Source of the DNA: Cohnella candidum | GTDB lineage: Bacteria > Bacillota > Bacilli > Paenibacillales > Paenibacillaceae | Length of the DNA: 64,000 nt | Assembly (NCBI RefSeq): GCF_003713065.1 | Contig: NZ_CP033433.1 | Coordinates: 2,081,001 to 2,145,000 of the forward strand | Reading direction: 5' to 3' | Part shown: positions 42,645-51,504 of the stretch, one piece after another | How the letters are laid out: each line of letters opens with the position of its first letter | Position numbering within the stretch: position 1 is the stretch's first letter | The notes under the pieces: generated by a model | What the model was told of the DNA's origin: nothing | The model's database searches: none | The model's input: the letters and a program-made list of their open reading frames with translations, nothing else | Made by a program: the position numbers and the translations under genes

Positions 42645-44007
42645 TCCTCCTCTCCGCTAAAGAAACGGCAGCCCGATGGACGCCGACCGCGCGTTTCGGA
42701 AGCACGAAGCACACGGTCGTCCCGGCGCCGGGTGCGCTTCTCAGCAGCAGCTCTCCTCCATGTTTGCGCATGACATGGTAAGCGTACGGAAGACCCAGCC
42801 CAAAATGGAGCCCCTGTCCCGATTTCGTCGTATGGAACGGCTCCAGCGCCCGGGCCAGCTGTTTTTTGTCCATGCCCCGTCCGGTATCCGAAATTTCGAC
42901 GCGCCAGTCGCGTTTGGTCTCGAACAGCCGCACGCCGAGTTTTCCTCCGCCCTCCATCGCGTCCGCCGCGTTCGCGACGACGTTCTGGATCGCCTCGCCG
43001 ACTTGCGCTCCGTCGATCCGGCAGACCCAGCCCTCCGGCACGGATTCGTTCACGACGATCCCCTGCAGCCTCGGCCCGAACGACCGAACGGTGTCCCGGA
43101 GCAGAACGCCCAAATCCGTCGCGGACGGCCGGATCGCCAAATCTTCGGTCCGATGGTGCACGCGGGAGATCATTTCCTGGATGTGCCCGGACGCCGCCAG
43201 AACGGTCCGGATGTCCTCGAGCAGCTCCGGCTGGTCCGTCGCTTCCGCGTAGGCGCGGATCTTGTCTCCGAACAGCCGCATTTTGCCGACGTCGTTTTTG
43301 ATCGCGTGATTCAGGATAGCCGTGCCCGAGGTGACCGCTCGCAGCGTGGAATCGATCCGTCTTCTGTCTATGGCAAGCCGCACGCCCAGGAATCCGTAAG
43401 TGAACAAGCCGACGAGGAAAATGCCGAAGCCGAGCAGGACCATCAACGTGTTGTAAACGTACATGCGTAAGTACCCGAGGCTCGGCAGCAAGTAGTTCAG
43501 CGTCATGAAAAACAATGCGGGCGGCAGCACCGCCAGGCAGACGACGCCGTGCGTCCGGTCGAATCCCCGGTAGGTGGATCGTTTGGTCAGGATGAGCGAG
43601 GAGCCCCCAAGCAAATACGGCACTGCCCACCATACGGCGACGCGGAATGAAATCGGAAAGGTTTCGGTGTAACCGGGCGTCAACAGAAGGCAGCCCGCGA
43701 CAGGTAGAAACAACAGCAAAGGCAGCCATTTGCGCCATTCCCGCGGCATCGGAACGGGGCGGTAAGCCAATGCGAACAACGCGAAAAAATAGGGAACTCC
43801 GTAATAGGAAGCCACCGAGGAAGCCGCCTGAACCGCGTAAAGCCCGCTGCTCTCGCTCGGATTGAGCGTGCTGTCCAGCAGCGAGGCCAGGGCGCCGGCT
43901 CCCCCGAAAAAACAGACGGCAGCGAGAAGGCGCGAAGCCGGAGAACGCCCGTCCACGAGGAGCAGCAGAACCGCGACGCTCCAAAGCGCGACCAGCACGA
44001 ACGCCAT
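42631..44007 (-). CDS. Membrane sensor histidine kinase
   Basis: A 458-residue kinase with seven or so membrane helices (residues about 1-220) and no large extracellular domain. The phospho-acceptor region is ILNHAIKNDVGKMRLF, an atypical H-box, and the ATP-binding domain has NVVANAADAM (N-box), DTGRGMDKK (G1) and GLGLPYAYHVM (G2). The ATG at 44007 follows GGAAGGGGGTGCGCCGC. It is paired with the overlapping response regulator. The many helices suggest sensing inside or at the membrane. Confidence 0.9.
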   Translation of the reverse strand: MAFVLVALWSVAVLLLLVDGRSPASRLLAAVCFFGGAGALASLLDSTLNPSESSGLYAVQAASSVASYYGVPYFFALFALAYRPVPMPREWRKWLPLLLFLPVAGCLLLTPGYTETFPISFRVAVWWAVPYLLGGSSLILTKRSTYRGFDRTHGVVCLAVLPPALFFMTLNYLLPSLGYLRMYVYNTLMVLLGFGIFLVGLFTYGFLGVRLAIDRRRIDSTLRAVTSGTAILNHAIKNDVGKMRLFGDKIRAYAEATDQPELLEDIRTVLAASGHIQEMISRVHHRTEDLAIRPSATDLGVLLRDTVRSFGPRLQGIVVNESVPEGWVCRIDGAQVGEAIQNVVANAADAMEGGGKLGVRLFETKRDWRVEISDTGRGMDKKQLARALEPFHTTKSGQGLHFGLGLPYAYHVMRKHGGELLLRSAPGAGTTVCFVLPKRAVGVHRAAVSLAERRNADS

Positions 44008-44126
44008 GCGGCGCACCCCCTTCCATCTTATCTTCATATTATCATTTTCGACAAAACGCTCCATTCCCCCTTCTGCGGGTGGTAGAATATTGCTATGCAG
44101 GCCGGAAGGAGCGGAAAAAGTAACGA

Positions 44127-45041
44127 ATGGCGAAAAGATATGTAAACGCGGATGGATCTTCCAATATCAAGTCGTTTGCGCAGTTGCGCCAGTGGCAGAA
44201 GGAGCGGCGGGCGAAGAAAAAGGACTTGTCGTTCGCGGTGCCGCGCGTCGAGCCGGATACCGCGCTGCTTGCCCGCAACCGGGAAAAGCCGACCGTGACG
44301 TTCATCGGGCACTCGACGTTCCTCGTTCAACTCGGCGGGTTGAACATCGTAACGGACCCCGTATGGGCGTCGAAAATGGGATTCGCGTCGCGGCTGACGC
44401 CGCCCGGCGTTCCGATCGAGGCTTTGCCGCCAATCGATGTCGTCATCCTGTCGCACGCGCACTATGACCACCTTCATCTGGACAGCCTGCGCCGCCTTCC
44501 CGGGGACTTCGTCTCGCTCGTACCGGAGGGCCTCGGCCGCTGGTTCCGCCGCAAGGGCTTCCGCCGTGTCGAGGAATTCTCCTGGTGGTCCGAGAAAGCC
44601 ATCGGCGGCGTCACGTTCGGCTTCGTGCCCGCCAAGCATTGGACGAGGCGGACGCCGTGGGATACGAACACGTCGCATTGGGGCGGCTGGGTGATGCGTC
44701 ATGGCGCGGACTGCCTGTATTTCGCCGGTGACAGCGGCTATGCCGGCCTGTTTCGCGAAATCGGCGAGAAGTACGGCGACATCCGCGTCGCCCTGATTCC
44801 GATCGGGGCGTACGAGCCGGAATGGTTCATGCGCGACTCGCACATGTCGCCGGAAGAAGCGGTGCAAACCTTCGCCGACGTGGGGGCCGGCTATTTCGTG
44901 CCGATGCATTACGATGCTTTCCGGCTGGCGGACGATACGCCGAAAGAGGCGCTGGACCGACTGCATGCCGAATGGGAAAAGCGCGGACTGTCGCCGGACA
45001 AGCTGTGGACGATGAAGCTGGGACAAACGATCGAGTGGTGA
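44127..45041 (+). CDS. MBL-fold metallohydrolase (NAPE-PLD/UlaG-like)
   Basis: A 304-residue metallo-beta-lactamase-fold hydrolase. Metal motifs are SHAHYDHLHLD (about residues 112-122), HWGGW, FAGDSGY and the C-terminal PMHYDAF. The N-terminal FIGHSTFLVQLGG fits the NAPE-PLD-like branch, which cleaves phosphodiester lipids, but bacterial members have diverse substrates. No signal peptide. It is divergent from the kinase gene. Confidence 0.88.
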   Translation: MAKRYVNADGSSNIKSFAQLRQWQKERRAKKKDLSFAVPRVEPDTALLARNREKPTVTFIGHSTFLVQLGGLNIVTDPVWASKMGFASRLTPPGVPIEALPPIDVVILSHAHYDHLHLDSLRRLPGDFVSLVPEGLGRWFRRKGFRRVEEFSWWSEKAIGGVTFGFVPAKHWTRRTPWDTNTSHWGGWVMRHGADCLYFAGDSGYAGLFREIGEKYGDIRVALIPIGAYEPEWFMRDSHMSPEEAVQTFADVGAGYFVPMHYDAFRLADDTPKEALDRLHAEWEKRGLSPDKLWTMKLGQTIEW

Positions 45042-45056
45042 ACCGCATTTCAAACG

Positions 45057-45095
45057 AAAAGCCCGTTTCTCTCCCTGGGGAGGAAACGGGCTTGC
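45057..45095. terminator. Bidirectional terminator
   Basis: An 11-bp stem AAGCCCGTTTC/GAAACGGGCTT with an inner CTCC/GGAG helix, between the MBL gene and the ABC exporter operon. Confidence 0.85.
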
Positions 45096-45099
45096 TTCT

Positions 45100-47010
45100 T
45101 TATACGGCGTTGACGGCCGGGCTTTCCTCCGCGAACTGGCTGTTGTACAGATCGGCGTAGAAACCGCCCCGCTCCATCAACTCCGCGTGCGTGCCCTGTT
45201 CGATGACGTTGCCTTTGTTCATGACGAGGATCAGATCGGCGTCCCGGATCGTCGAGAGCCGATGCGCGATGACGAAGCTCGTGCGCCCCTTCATCAACCG
45301 GTGCATCGCTTTCTGGATCTGAACTTCCGTCCGCGTATCGACGCTGCTCGTCGCCTCGTCGAGGATCAGGATGGCGGGATCCGCGAGAATGGCCCGCGCG
45401 ATCGTCAGCAGCTGCTTCTGGCCCTGCGAGATGTTCGAGGCTTCCTCGTTCAGCACCGTATCGTACCCGTCCGGCAGCGTGCGGATGAAATGGTCCGCGA
45501 ACGCGGCTTTCGCCGCCCCCACGATCTCTTCCTCCGTCGCGCCGGCGCGTCCGTACGCGATGTTATCGCGGATCGTCCCGTTAAACAGCCACGTATCCTG
45601 CAGCACCATGCCGAACAGCTTGCGGAGATGGCCCCGCTTCATCGAAGCGATGTCGGTTCCGTCGATCGTAATGCGGCCCCCGTTCACCTCGTAAAACCGC
45701 ATGAGCAGATTGACGAGCGTCGTCTTCCCCGCTCCGGTCGGCCCGACGATGGCGACGGTCTGCCCTTGTTTGACGTCGATGTTCATGTTCTCGATGACGC
45801 GCACGTCTTCCGAATAACCGAACGAGACTCCCTGAATCGAGACGTCGCCCTTCGGCGCGCTGATCGTGGCGGCTTCAAGAGCTTCCGGCACCTCATCGGT
45901 TTCGTCCAGCAGTTCGAACACCCGTTCCGCCGATGCGATGGTGGATTGGATCACGTTCGCGATATTGGCCGTCTGGGCGAGCGGCATCGAAAACTGCCGG
46001 GCATATTGGATGAAGGCCTGAATATCCCCGATATTGATGATGCTGCGCGTGACGAGAATGCCGCCGACGACGCAGATCAGCACGTAGGCGATGTTGTTGA
46101 TCACGTTCATGAGCGGCATGATGATGCCCGAAATGAATTGGGCTCGCCAGCCGGATTCGTACAGCCGGCCGTTGATGTCCGTGAACTTGGCGATCGACTT
46201 CTCTTCCCGGCCGAACGCCTTGACGATTTTGTGGCCGGTGTACATTTCCTCGACGTGGCCGTTCAGCTCGCCGAGTTCTTTTTGCTGGCCTTTAAAATAC
46301 AGCTGCGAGCGTTTCGCGATGCCCTTGATGACGAGGAAACTGAGCGGCAGCGTGAGAATGAGGATCAGCGTCAGCAGCGGACTGATCGTCAGCATCATGA
46401 CGATGACGCCGAGGATCGTGACGACCGACGTGATCAGCTGCGTCAGGCTTTGCTGCAGCGTGTTGCTGATATTGTCCACGTCGTTGACGACGCGGCTCAT
46501 GATTTCGCCGTGCGTGCGGGCGTCGTAAAACTTGAGCGGCAGCCGGTTCAGCTTGTCGCTGACCTCTTTCCGGATCAGATAGACCGTTTTCTGGGCGACT
46601 CCCGCCATCAGGAACTGCATGACGTACATGAACGCGGAACTGACCAGGTACAGCCCTGCCAATTGAAGAATGATCAGCCAAATGCCGTGGAAATCGATTC
46701 CCGCCCCCATCATGCCTTCGAACAGCTTCGTCGTCGCCCGTCCCATGATTTTGGGACTGAGAATGCTGAACACCGTGCTGACGATTGCGGTCACGAGAAC
46801 GGCGAGCAGCTTCCAGCGGTACGGTTTGAGGTAACCGGCGAGACGTCGGAACGTACCTTTGAAGTTTTTCGGCTTCTGGCCGGGCATCATCATCATGCCG
46901 GGGCCGCCGCCGAACGGCATCGGACCGCGGCCCGGCCCTCCGCCTGGGCCTCCCGGGCCTCCCGGGCCTCCCGGTCTGCCGCCGGGATTCGCTTTGCCCT
47001 GTTCGCTCAT
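45100..47010 (-). CDS. ABC exporter subunit, canonical ATPase half (YfiC-like)
   Basis: A 636-residue half-transporter with six membrane helices (residues about 75-370) and an ATPase domain. Walker A GPTGAGKTT and Walker B LILDEATSSVD with the catalytic Glu are intact, but the signature is ISQGQKQLL rather than LSGGQ. The first 45 residues are almost only Gly, Pro, Arg and Met (GGPGGPGGPGGGPGRGP), an unusual low-complexity extension. It overlaps the partner gene by four bases (ATGA) and forms a heterodimer with it. Confidence 0.9.
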   Translation of the reverse strand: MSEQGKANPGGRPGGPGGPGGPGGGPGRGPMPFGGGPGMMMMPGQKPKNFKGTFRRLAGYLKPYRWKLLAVLVTAIVSTVFSILSPKIMGRATTKLFEGMMGAGIDFHGIWLIILQLAGLYLVSSAFMYVMQFLMAGVAQKTVYLIRKEVSDKLNRLPLKFYDARTHGEIMSRVVNDVDNISNTLQQSLTQLITSVVTILGVIVMMLTISPLLTLILILTLPLSFLVIKGIAKRSQLYFKGQQKELGELNGHVEEMYTGHKIVKAFGREEKSIAKFTDINGRLYESGWRAQFISGIIMPLMNVINNIAYVLICVVGGILVTRSIINIGDIQAFIQYARQFSMPLAQTANIANVIQSTIASAERVFELLDETDEVPEALEAATISAPKGDVSIQGVSFGYSEDVRVIENMNIDVKQGQTVAIVGPTGAGKTTLVNLLMRFYEVNGGRITIDGTDIASMKRGHLRKLFGMVLQDTWLFNGTIRDNIAYGRAGATEEEIVGAAKAAFADHFIRTLPDGYDTVLNEEASNISQGQKQLLTIARAILADPAILILDEATSSVDTRTEVQIQKAMHRLMKGRTSFVIAHRLSTIRDADLILVMNKGNVIEQGTHAELMERGGFYADLYNSQFAEESPAVNAV

Positions 47011-48734
47011 GCGATCTCCTCCTCCGACAGCTGGGATTCGACGATTTCCCGGTAGACTTCGTTGTGCTCGAGAAGCTCGCGGTGCGTGCCGCTTCCGACG
47101 ATGCGGCCGTTATCGAGCACGAGAATACGGTCCGCGTCCATGACGGTGGACACCCGCTGGGCGACGATCAGCACGGTCGCGTCCGCCGTTTCTTTGCGGA
47201 GCGCGGCACGCAGCTTCGCGTCCGTCTTGAAATCGAGCGCGGAGAAGCTGTCGTCGAACAGATAAATTTTCGGACGGCGGACGATCGCCCGGGCGATCGA
47301 AAGCCGCTGCTTCTGGCCGCCGGAGACGTTCGTACCGCCCTGCGAAATGACGGAGTCGAAGCCGTCCGCCATGCCGCCGATAAATTCCGTCGCCTGCGCG
47401 ATTTCCGCCGCGCGGCGGACTTCTTCTTCCTCGGCGTCCTCTTTGCCGTACCGGATATTGTCGCCGATCGTGCCGGTGAACAGGACAGCTTTCTGAGGCA
47501 CCAATCCGATGAGGGAACGCAGCGATTCCTGCGTCAGCTCCCGCACGTCGGTTCCGCCGACGCGGATAGCGCCTTCGTCCGTATCGTAGAACCTGGGGAT
47601 GAGGCTGAGCAGCGTCGATTTGCCCGAACCCGTGCCGCCGATGATCGCGGTCACTTCCCCCGGCTTCGCCGTGAAAGTGATGCCTTCGAGCGCCGGCTGT
47701 TCGGCGCCAGGATAGCTGAAGCTTACGTTGTCGAACTCGACGGTGCCTGCATTCCGTGCTTCATCGCGGGCGCCCGGCAGGTTGTTGATGAGGGGAGCGG
47801 TGTCCAGCACCTCGTTGATGCGCGCCGCGGATGCCGAAGCCCGGGGCACCATGACGAACATCATGGATACCATCATGAGAGAAAACATGATTTGCATGGC
47901 GTACTGGATGAACGCCATCAAATCGCCGACCTGGATGTGGCCGCTGTTGATGCGCAATCCGCCGAACCACAGGATGGCAATTGAAGAAAAGTTGATGATG
48001 AGCATCATGACCGGCCACATGAACGCCATGATTTGGTTGACCTTCACCGCGGTGTCGGTCAAGTCCCGGTTGGCGTCGTCGAACCTTCTCGTCTCGTGAT
48101 CGATGCGGTTAAACGCCCGCACGACCCGGATGCCCGTGAGAGACTCCCGAAGCACCAGATTGAGCCGGTCCAGCTTTTTCTGCATGACTTTGAAATACGG
48201 AATGCCTCGCCCGGCGATCAGGAAAATCGCGCCGCCCAGAATCGGAATGATCGCCACGAGCACGAGCGATAACGTCGGATCCTTGGAAACGGCCATGATG
48301 ATGCCGCCGATGCACATCATCGGTGCCATGACCATCATGCGGAGCATCATCATGAGCACCTGCTGCACCTGGTTGATGTCGTTGGTCGTACGGGTGATCA
48401 GGGATGCCGTGCCGATCTTATCGAACTCCTGCAGCGAAAATTTCTCGACGTGCCCGAACACTTTTTCCCGGACGATGCGGCCGAAGCCCGCGGACGCTTT
48501 GGAAGACAAAAAGCTCGCGCAGACGGCCACCGCCGCCCCCCCGGCCGTCACGAGCAGCATGAAGCCGCCGATCCGCCAAATATAAGGAATGTCCTGCGTG
48601 ACCACGCCTTTGTCGATGATGTCCGACATGAGCGTCGGCAGGTAAAGCTCCGCCAGCGACTGCAGCAAAACGAACAGCAGCACGGCGGAGACCGTCCAGC
48701 CGTAAGGCTTCAAAAAACGGAACAAACGGAACAT
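47007..48734 (-). CDS. ABC exporter subunit, degenerate ATPase half (YfiB-like)
   Basis: A 575-residue half-transporter. Walker A GGTGSGKST and signature VSGGQKQRLSIARAI are normal, but the Walker B glutamate is replaced by Asp (YLFDDSFSALD). In heterodimeric exporters such as TM287/288 one subunit carries exactly this change, and the other a changed signature, making one degenerate ATP site; both changes occur here in the matching subunits. The pair probably exports drugs or lipids. Confidence 0.9.
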   Translation of the reverse strand: MFRLFRFLKPYGWTVSAVLLFVLLQSLAELYLPTLMSDIIDKGVVTQDIPYIWRIGGFMLLVTAGGAAVAVCASFLSSKASAGFGRIVREKVFGHVEKFSLQEFDKIGTASLITRTTNDINQVQQVLMMMLRMMVMAPMMCIGGIIMAVSKDPTLSLVLVAIIPILGGAIFLIAGRGIPYFKVMQKKLDRLNLVLRESLTGIRVVRAFNRIDHETRRFDDANRDLTDTAVKVNQIMAFMWPVMMLIINFSSIAILWFGGLRINSGHIQVGDLMAFIQYAMQIMFSLMMVSMMFVMVPRASASAARINEVLDTAPLINNLPGARDEARNAGTVEFDNVSFSYPGAEQPALEGITFTAKPGEVTAIIGGTGSGKSTLLSLIPRFYDTDEGAIRVGGTDVRELTQESLRSLIGLVPQKAVLFTGTIGDNIRYGKEDAEEEEVRRAAEIAQATEFIGGMADGFDSVISQGGTNVSGGQKQRLSIARAIVRRPKIYLFDDSFSALDFKTDAKLRAALRKETADATVLIVAQRVSTVMDADRILVLDNGRIVGSGTHRELLEHNEVYREIVESQLSEEEIA

Positions 48735-48808
48735 GTACAGCGATCGCTCCTTCCCCTAAATCCATACCCAACAGCTTATGCCCGCAATATGAACGGAATA
48801 TGAACGGT

Positions 48809-49762
48809 TTAATTTAATGCTAGGCCGACCTTGTCCAACGTCTGGCGAAGGAGCGGCGGCATCGGCGCGCGGAATTCCCGGCCGTCCGGCAGCACCATCC
48901 GCCAGGCGTGGAGCAGCTGATGGTTGATCGAGCCAAGCGCATGCCCGCCGTATTTGATGTCGCCGAGCAAAGGATGGCCGATGCTTTGAAAATGGGTGCG
49001 GATCTGGTGCGTCCGGCCGCTGATCAACTCGACTTCCACAAGCGAATGGGTTTTGCCGGTCTGCAGCACTTTGTACCGGGTCGTCGCCTCTTTCTCACCG
49101 GGACGTCCCTCGTCTGGTGCCGGACCACCTCTCGAACCGACGACGATCGTCCGATTGCTCTTCTCGTCCCGGACGAGCGAACCTTCGATGGTGCCCTCCC
49201 CGGTGAGCCGGCCTTCCACCAAAGTGACGTAATACTTCTCCATTTCCCTTTTTTGAATCCACTGGTTCAGTTGATGCAGCATGCCGGCGGTTTTGCCCAC
49301 GAGTACGAGCCCGCTGGTGTTGCGGTCCAGCCGGTTGGCCGTCGCGGGCTGGAACAGCGCGCTGTCCATCTCGCCTTTGCGGTACAAGTAAGCATGAACC
49401 CGCCCGATCAGCGTATCCTTCTGATGCGCTTGATCGGGATGGGTCAGCGTGCCTGCCGGTTTGTTGACGATCAGCAGCTCGGCATCCTCGAACACCACGT
49501 CGATATTCGCGCTGACGCCGACGAACTTCGGTTTTTTCTGTCCCGCGCTCGCCTCCTTGTAAGCGGACTCCTCCACATGAAGAACGATTTCATCGCCACC
49601 GGCCAGCTCATAGTTCTGGTTTTTCCGTTTGCCGTTGACGCGGACTTTGCCTTGGTCGATCATTTTGTATATTTGTCCAAGCGGGATGTTGGGCATCAGG
49701 GTCCTTAAGTATCTGTGAAGCCGTTTGCCGCTCTCCGAAGGGGTGACTTTACGTGTGATCAT
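48809..49762 (-). CDS. RluA-family pseudouridine synthase
   Basis: A 317-residue enzyme. An N-terminal S4 RNA-binding domain (residues about 12-75, KMIDQGKVRVNGKRKNQNYEL) precedes the catalytic domain with the aspartate in ANRLDRNTSGLVLVGKT and the C-terminal GRTHQIRTHFQSIGHPLLGD. It converts specific uridines in rRNA or tRNA to pseudouridine. The RluC/RluD branch is likely; the target base cannot be told from sequence. Confidence 0.93.
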   Translation of the reverse strand: MITRKVTPSESGKRLHRYLRTLMPNIPLGQIYKMIDQGKVRVNGKRKNQNYELAGGDEIVLHVEESAYKEASAGQKKPKFVGVSANIDVVFEDAELLIVNKPAGTLTHPDQAHQKDTLIGRVHAYLYRKGEMDSALFQPATANRLDRNTSGLVLVGKTAGMLHQLNQWIQKREMEKYYVTLVEGRLTGEGTIEGSLVRDEKSNRTIVVGSRGGPAPDEGRPGEKEATTRYKVLQTGKTHSLVEVELISGRTHQIRTHFQSIGHPLLGDIKYGGHALGSINHQLLHAWRMVLPDGREFRAPMPPLLRQTLDKVGLALN

Positions 49763-49874
49763 GCGTTTTCGCTCCCGTATTCATCTTCTGTCGTCTCCTT
49801 CCAAGCGTACCTATCCCCCGGCAAAAGTCAAGGTGATATACTGGGGGAAAATGCCAGTCAAGGAGGACCCTCGC

Positions 49875-50636
49875 ATGCAGCCGTATCCCGTTCCCACCAC
49901 GCGGGAGCAGAAGCTCGCGTTCGCCCGAAGCGTCAAGGACCGATTGCTGAGCTTGCATGGTGACGCGATTTTGGCGATCGGCATTTACGGGTCGCTGGGC
50001 AGAGGCACGGACGGCCCTTATTCGGACATCGAGTTGCACGTGGTGACGCAAGACAACGTACCTATCCAGGGGCATGAGTTCATTCTGCCGCCCTTCAAAT
50101 TGGAACTGAGCTCCGCGACGGTGACGGAATTTAGGGAGAAAGCCCGGCGCATCGACGATTATTGGCCCATTCGCTCGGGATCGTACGTCGACGTGTATCC
50201 GCTTCACGATCCGTTATCCTTGTTCGAAGAGGTCAAAAAAATCCCCTTGTCGGTTTCGGACGAAGCCGTCAAAGAGACGATGAAGCAGTTCATGATTTGG
50301 GAGCCGTACGAGACGGTCGCGAAAATCCGGACGAACCGCGCGGAGGGCAACCTCGGCTACCTTCCGACGGGTGCGACGGACCTCGCCTGGCAGACGGCGA
50401 AATTGATCGGACTCGCCAACCGCCGTTATTTCTCGACGCGCGCCCGGACGTTAACAGAGGCTGCGGCCATGGCGTCGAAACCGGCAGGATTCTCGGCATT
50501 GGCTACGGCGGTTACGGCCGGTGAGCTGAGTGACCGTGAGCGCGTTTATGGACTCTGCGAGGAGCTGTGGACAGGGCTGAACGATTGGTTCTCCCGGCTC
50601 GGCATCTCTTATATGGAAACGGAGCTGCCCTTCTGA
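49875..50636 (+). CDS. ANT(4')-like aminoglycoside nucleotidyltransferase
   Basis: A 253-residue protein with the same length and layout as the kanamycin nucleotidyltransferase ANT(4')-I. The motif GIYGSLGRGTDGPYSDIELHVV holds metal ligands D51 and E53. E77 and the likely general base E146 (WEPYETVAK) occur one position off from those of the known enzyme. The C-terminal helical domain (LTEAAAMASKPAGFSAL) also aligns. The ATG follows AAGGAGGACCCTCGC. It may adenylylate aminoglycosides, or be a chromosomal relative with another substrate. Confidence 0.82.
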   Translation: MQPYPVPTTREQKLAFARSVKDRLLSLHGDAILAIGIYGSLGRGTDGPYSDIELHVVTQDNVPIQGHEFILPPFKLELSSATVTEFREKARRIDDYWPIRSGSYVDVYPLHDPLSLFEEVKKIPLSVSDEAVKETMKQFMIWEPYETVAKIRTNRAEGNLGYLPTGATDLAWQTAKLIGLANRRYFSTRARTLTEAAAMASKPAGFSALATAVTAGELSDRERVYGLCEELWTGLNDWFSRLGISYMETELPF

Positions 50637-51454
50637 CGCTTGGCCATCCTGTCTAGCCAATCTATGGTCAAGCTTTTTAACAATGCGGTGCACTCGATCG
50701 GGATCATGTGGCCGGTTTGGTCGAGGACCGCGGTGGTGGCGTGGAGAAACCGTTCGGCTAAGCGGAGCTGATCGCCGTACCCGGCAATGGAGTCATGCTT
50801 GCCCAGAACGATCAGCGCCGGCTGCTTCGAAACTTCCGTATGGATCGTCGGCGCCTCGCGGAAGAAATAATGGTGTTTCCGCCAATCGGATCCGAGGAAG
50901 TTCCGGTCCGCAAGCTCTCGGCCGGGTTGGATCTGCTCCAGGAAAGCGCGGAAGCTTCGTTCGTTCTGAAGGATGAACAGCGTTTCGAACGCCGTTCGGA
51001 TGTCCGGCTCCAGTGTCGCCAACAGCGTATCGTCTTTTTCAAGAACCCTTTTGGCGGGCAGGTCGCGTTCCCCTTCGGCCAATTGCACGTTCGGCGCGAT
51101 CAAACAAATCCCGTCGATTCGTTCCGGCCGATGGTGTATAATTCCTTGTGCGAGCAACCCTCCGTAGGACATGCCGGCGATCGCGAACCGTTCGTCGGGA
51201 AGCACCCGGTCAACGAATTCGAGCAGCATGGCGAGGAAATCTTCCGTGCCTCGGACCGACGGATCGATCCGGCTTTTCCCATGCGCGGGCAGATCGCAGT
51301 AAATTCTTTTCCAGTCGGCGGTTCCGTCGAATATGGGCTCCATCCAAGCGCTCATCGCCCGATGATCGGTCCCCATGGCGTGAAGGACGAGAATCGGCTT
51401 TCCTTCACCGAACGTTTCATAATGGATCGAACCTTGCGACAACTCGCAATGCAT
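50609..51454 (-). CDS. Alpha/beta hydrolase
   Basis: A 281-residue alpha/beta-fold hydrolase. The nucleophile elbow is GMSYGG (about residues 94-99), the oxyanion region VLHAMGTDH, the acid likely in VLGKHDSIAGY and the histidine in DQTGHMIPIE. No signal peptide. The ATG follows GAGGTG. Its 3' end overlaps the convergent nucleotidyltransferase gene by 28 bp. The substrate cannot be inferred. Confidence 0.87.
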   Translation of the reverse strand: MHCELSQGSIHYETFGEGKPILVLHAMGTDHRAMSAWMEPIFDGTADWKRIYCDLPAHGKSRIDPSVRGTEDFLAMLLEFVDRVLPDERFAIAGMSYGGLLAQGIIHHRPERIDGICLIAPNVQLAEGERDLPAKRVLEKDDTLLATLEPDIRTAFETLFILQNERSFRAFLEQIQPGRELADRNFLGSDWRKHHYFFREAPTIHTEVSKQPALIVLGKHDSIAGYGDQLRLAERFLHATTAVLDQTGHMIPIECTALLKSLTIDWLDRMAKRQKGSSVSI

Positions 51455-51504
51455 TTTGCGTTTTCACCTCGTTCACCCATCCTACCATAAAGGCGGAGAA
51501 TCGG

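Noticed and set aside
45187-47055. 622-codon frame opposite the ABC exporter gene
   Set aside because: Antisense shadow of a gene with intact Walker motifs; the translation is Asp/Arg/His-rich with no domain.
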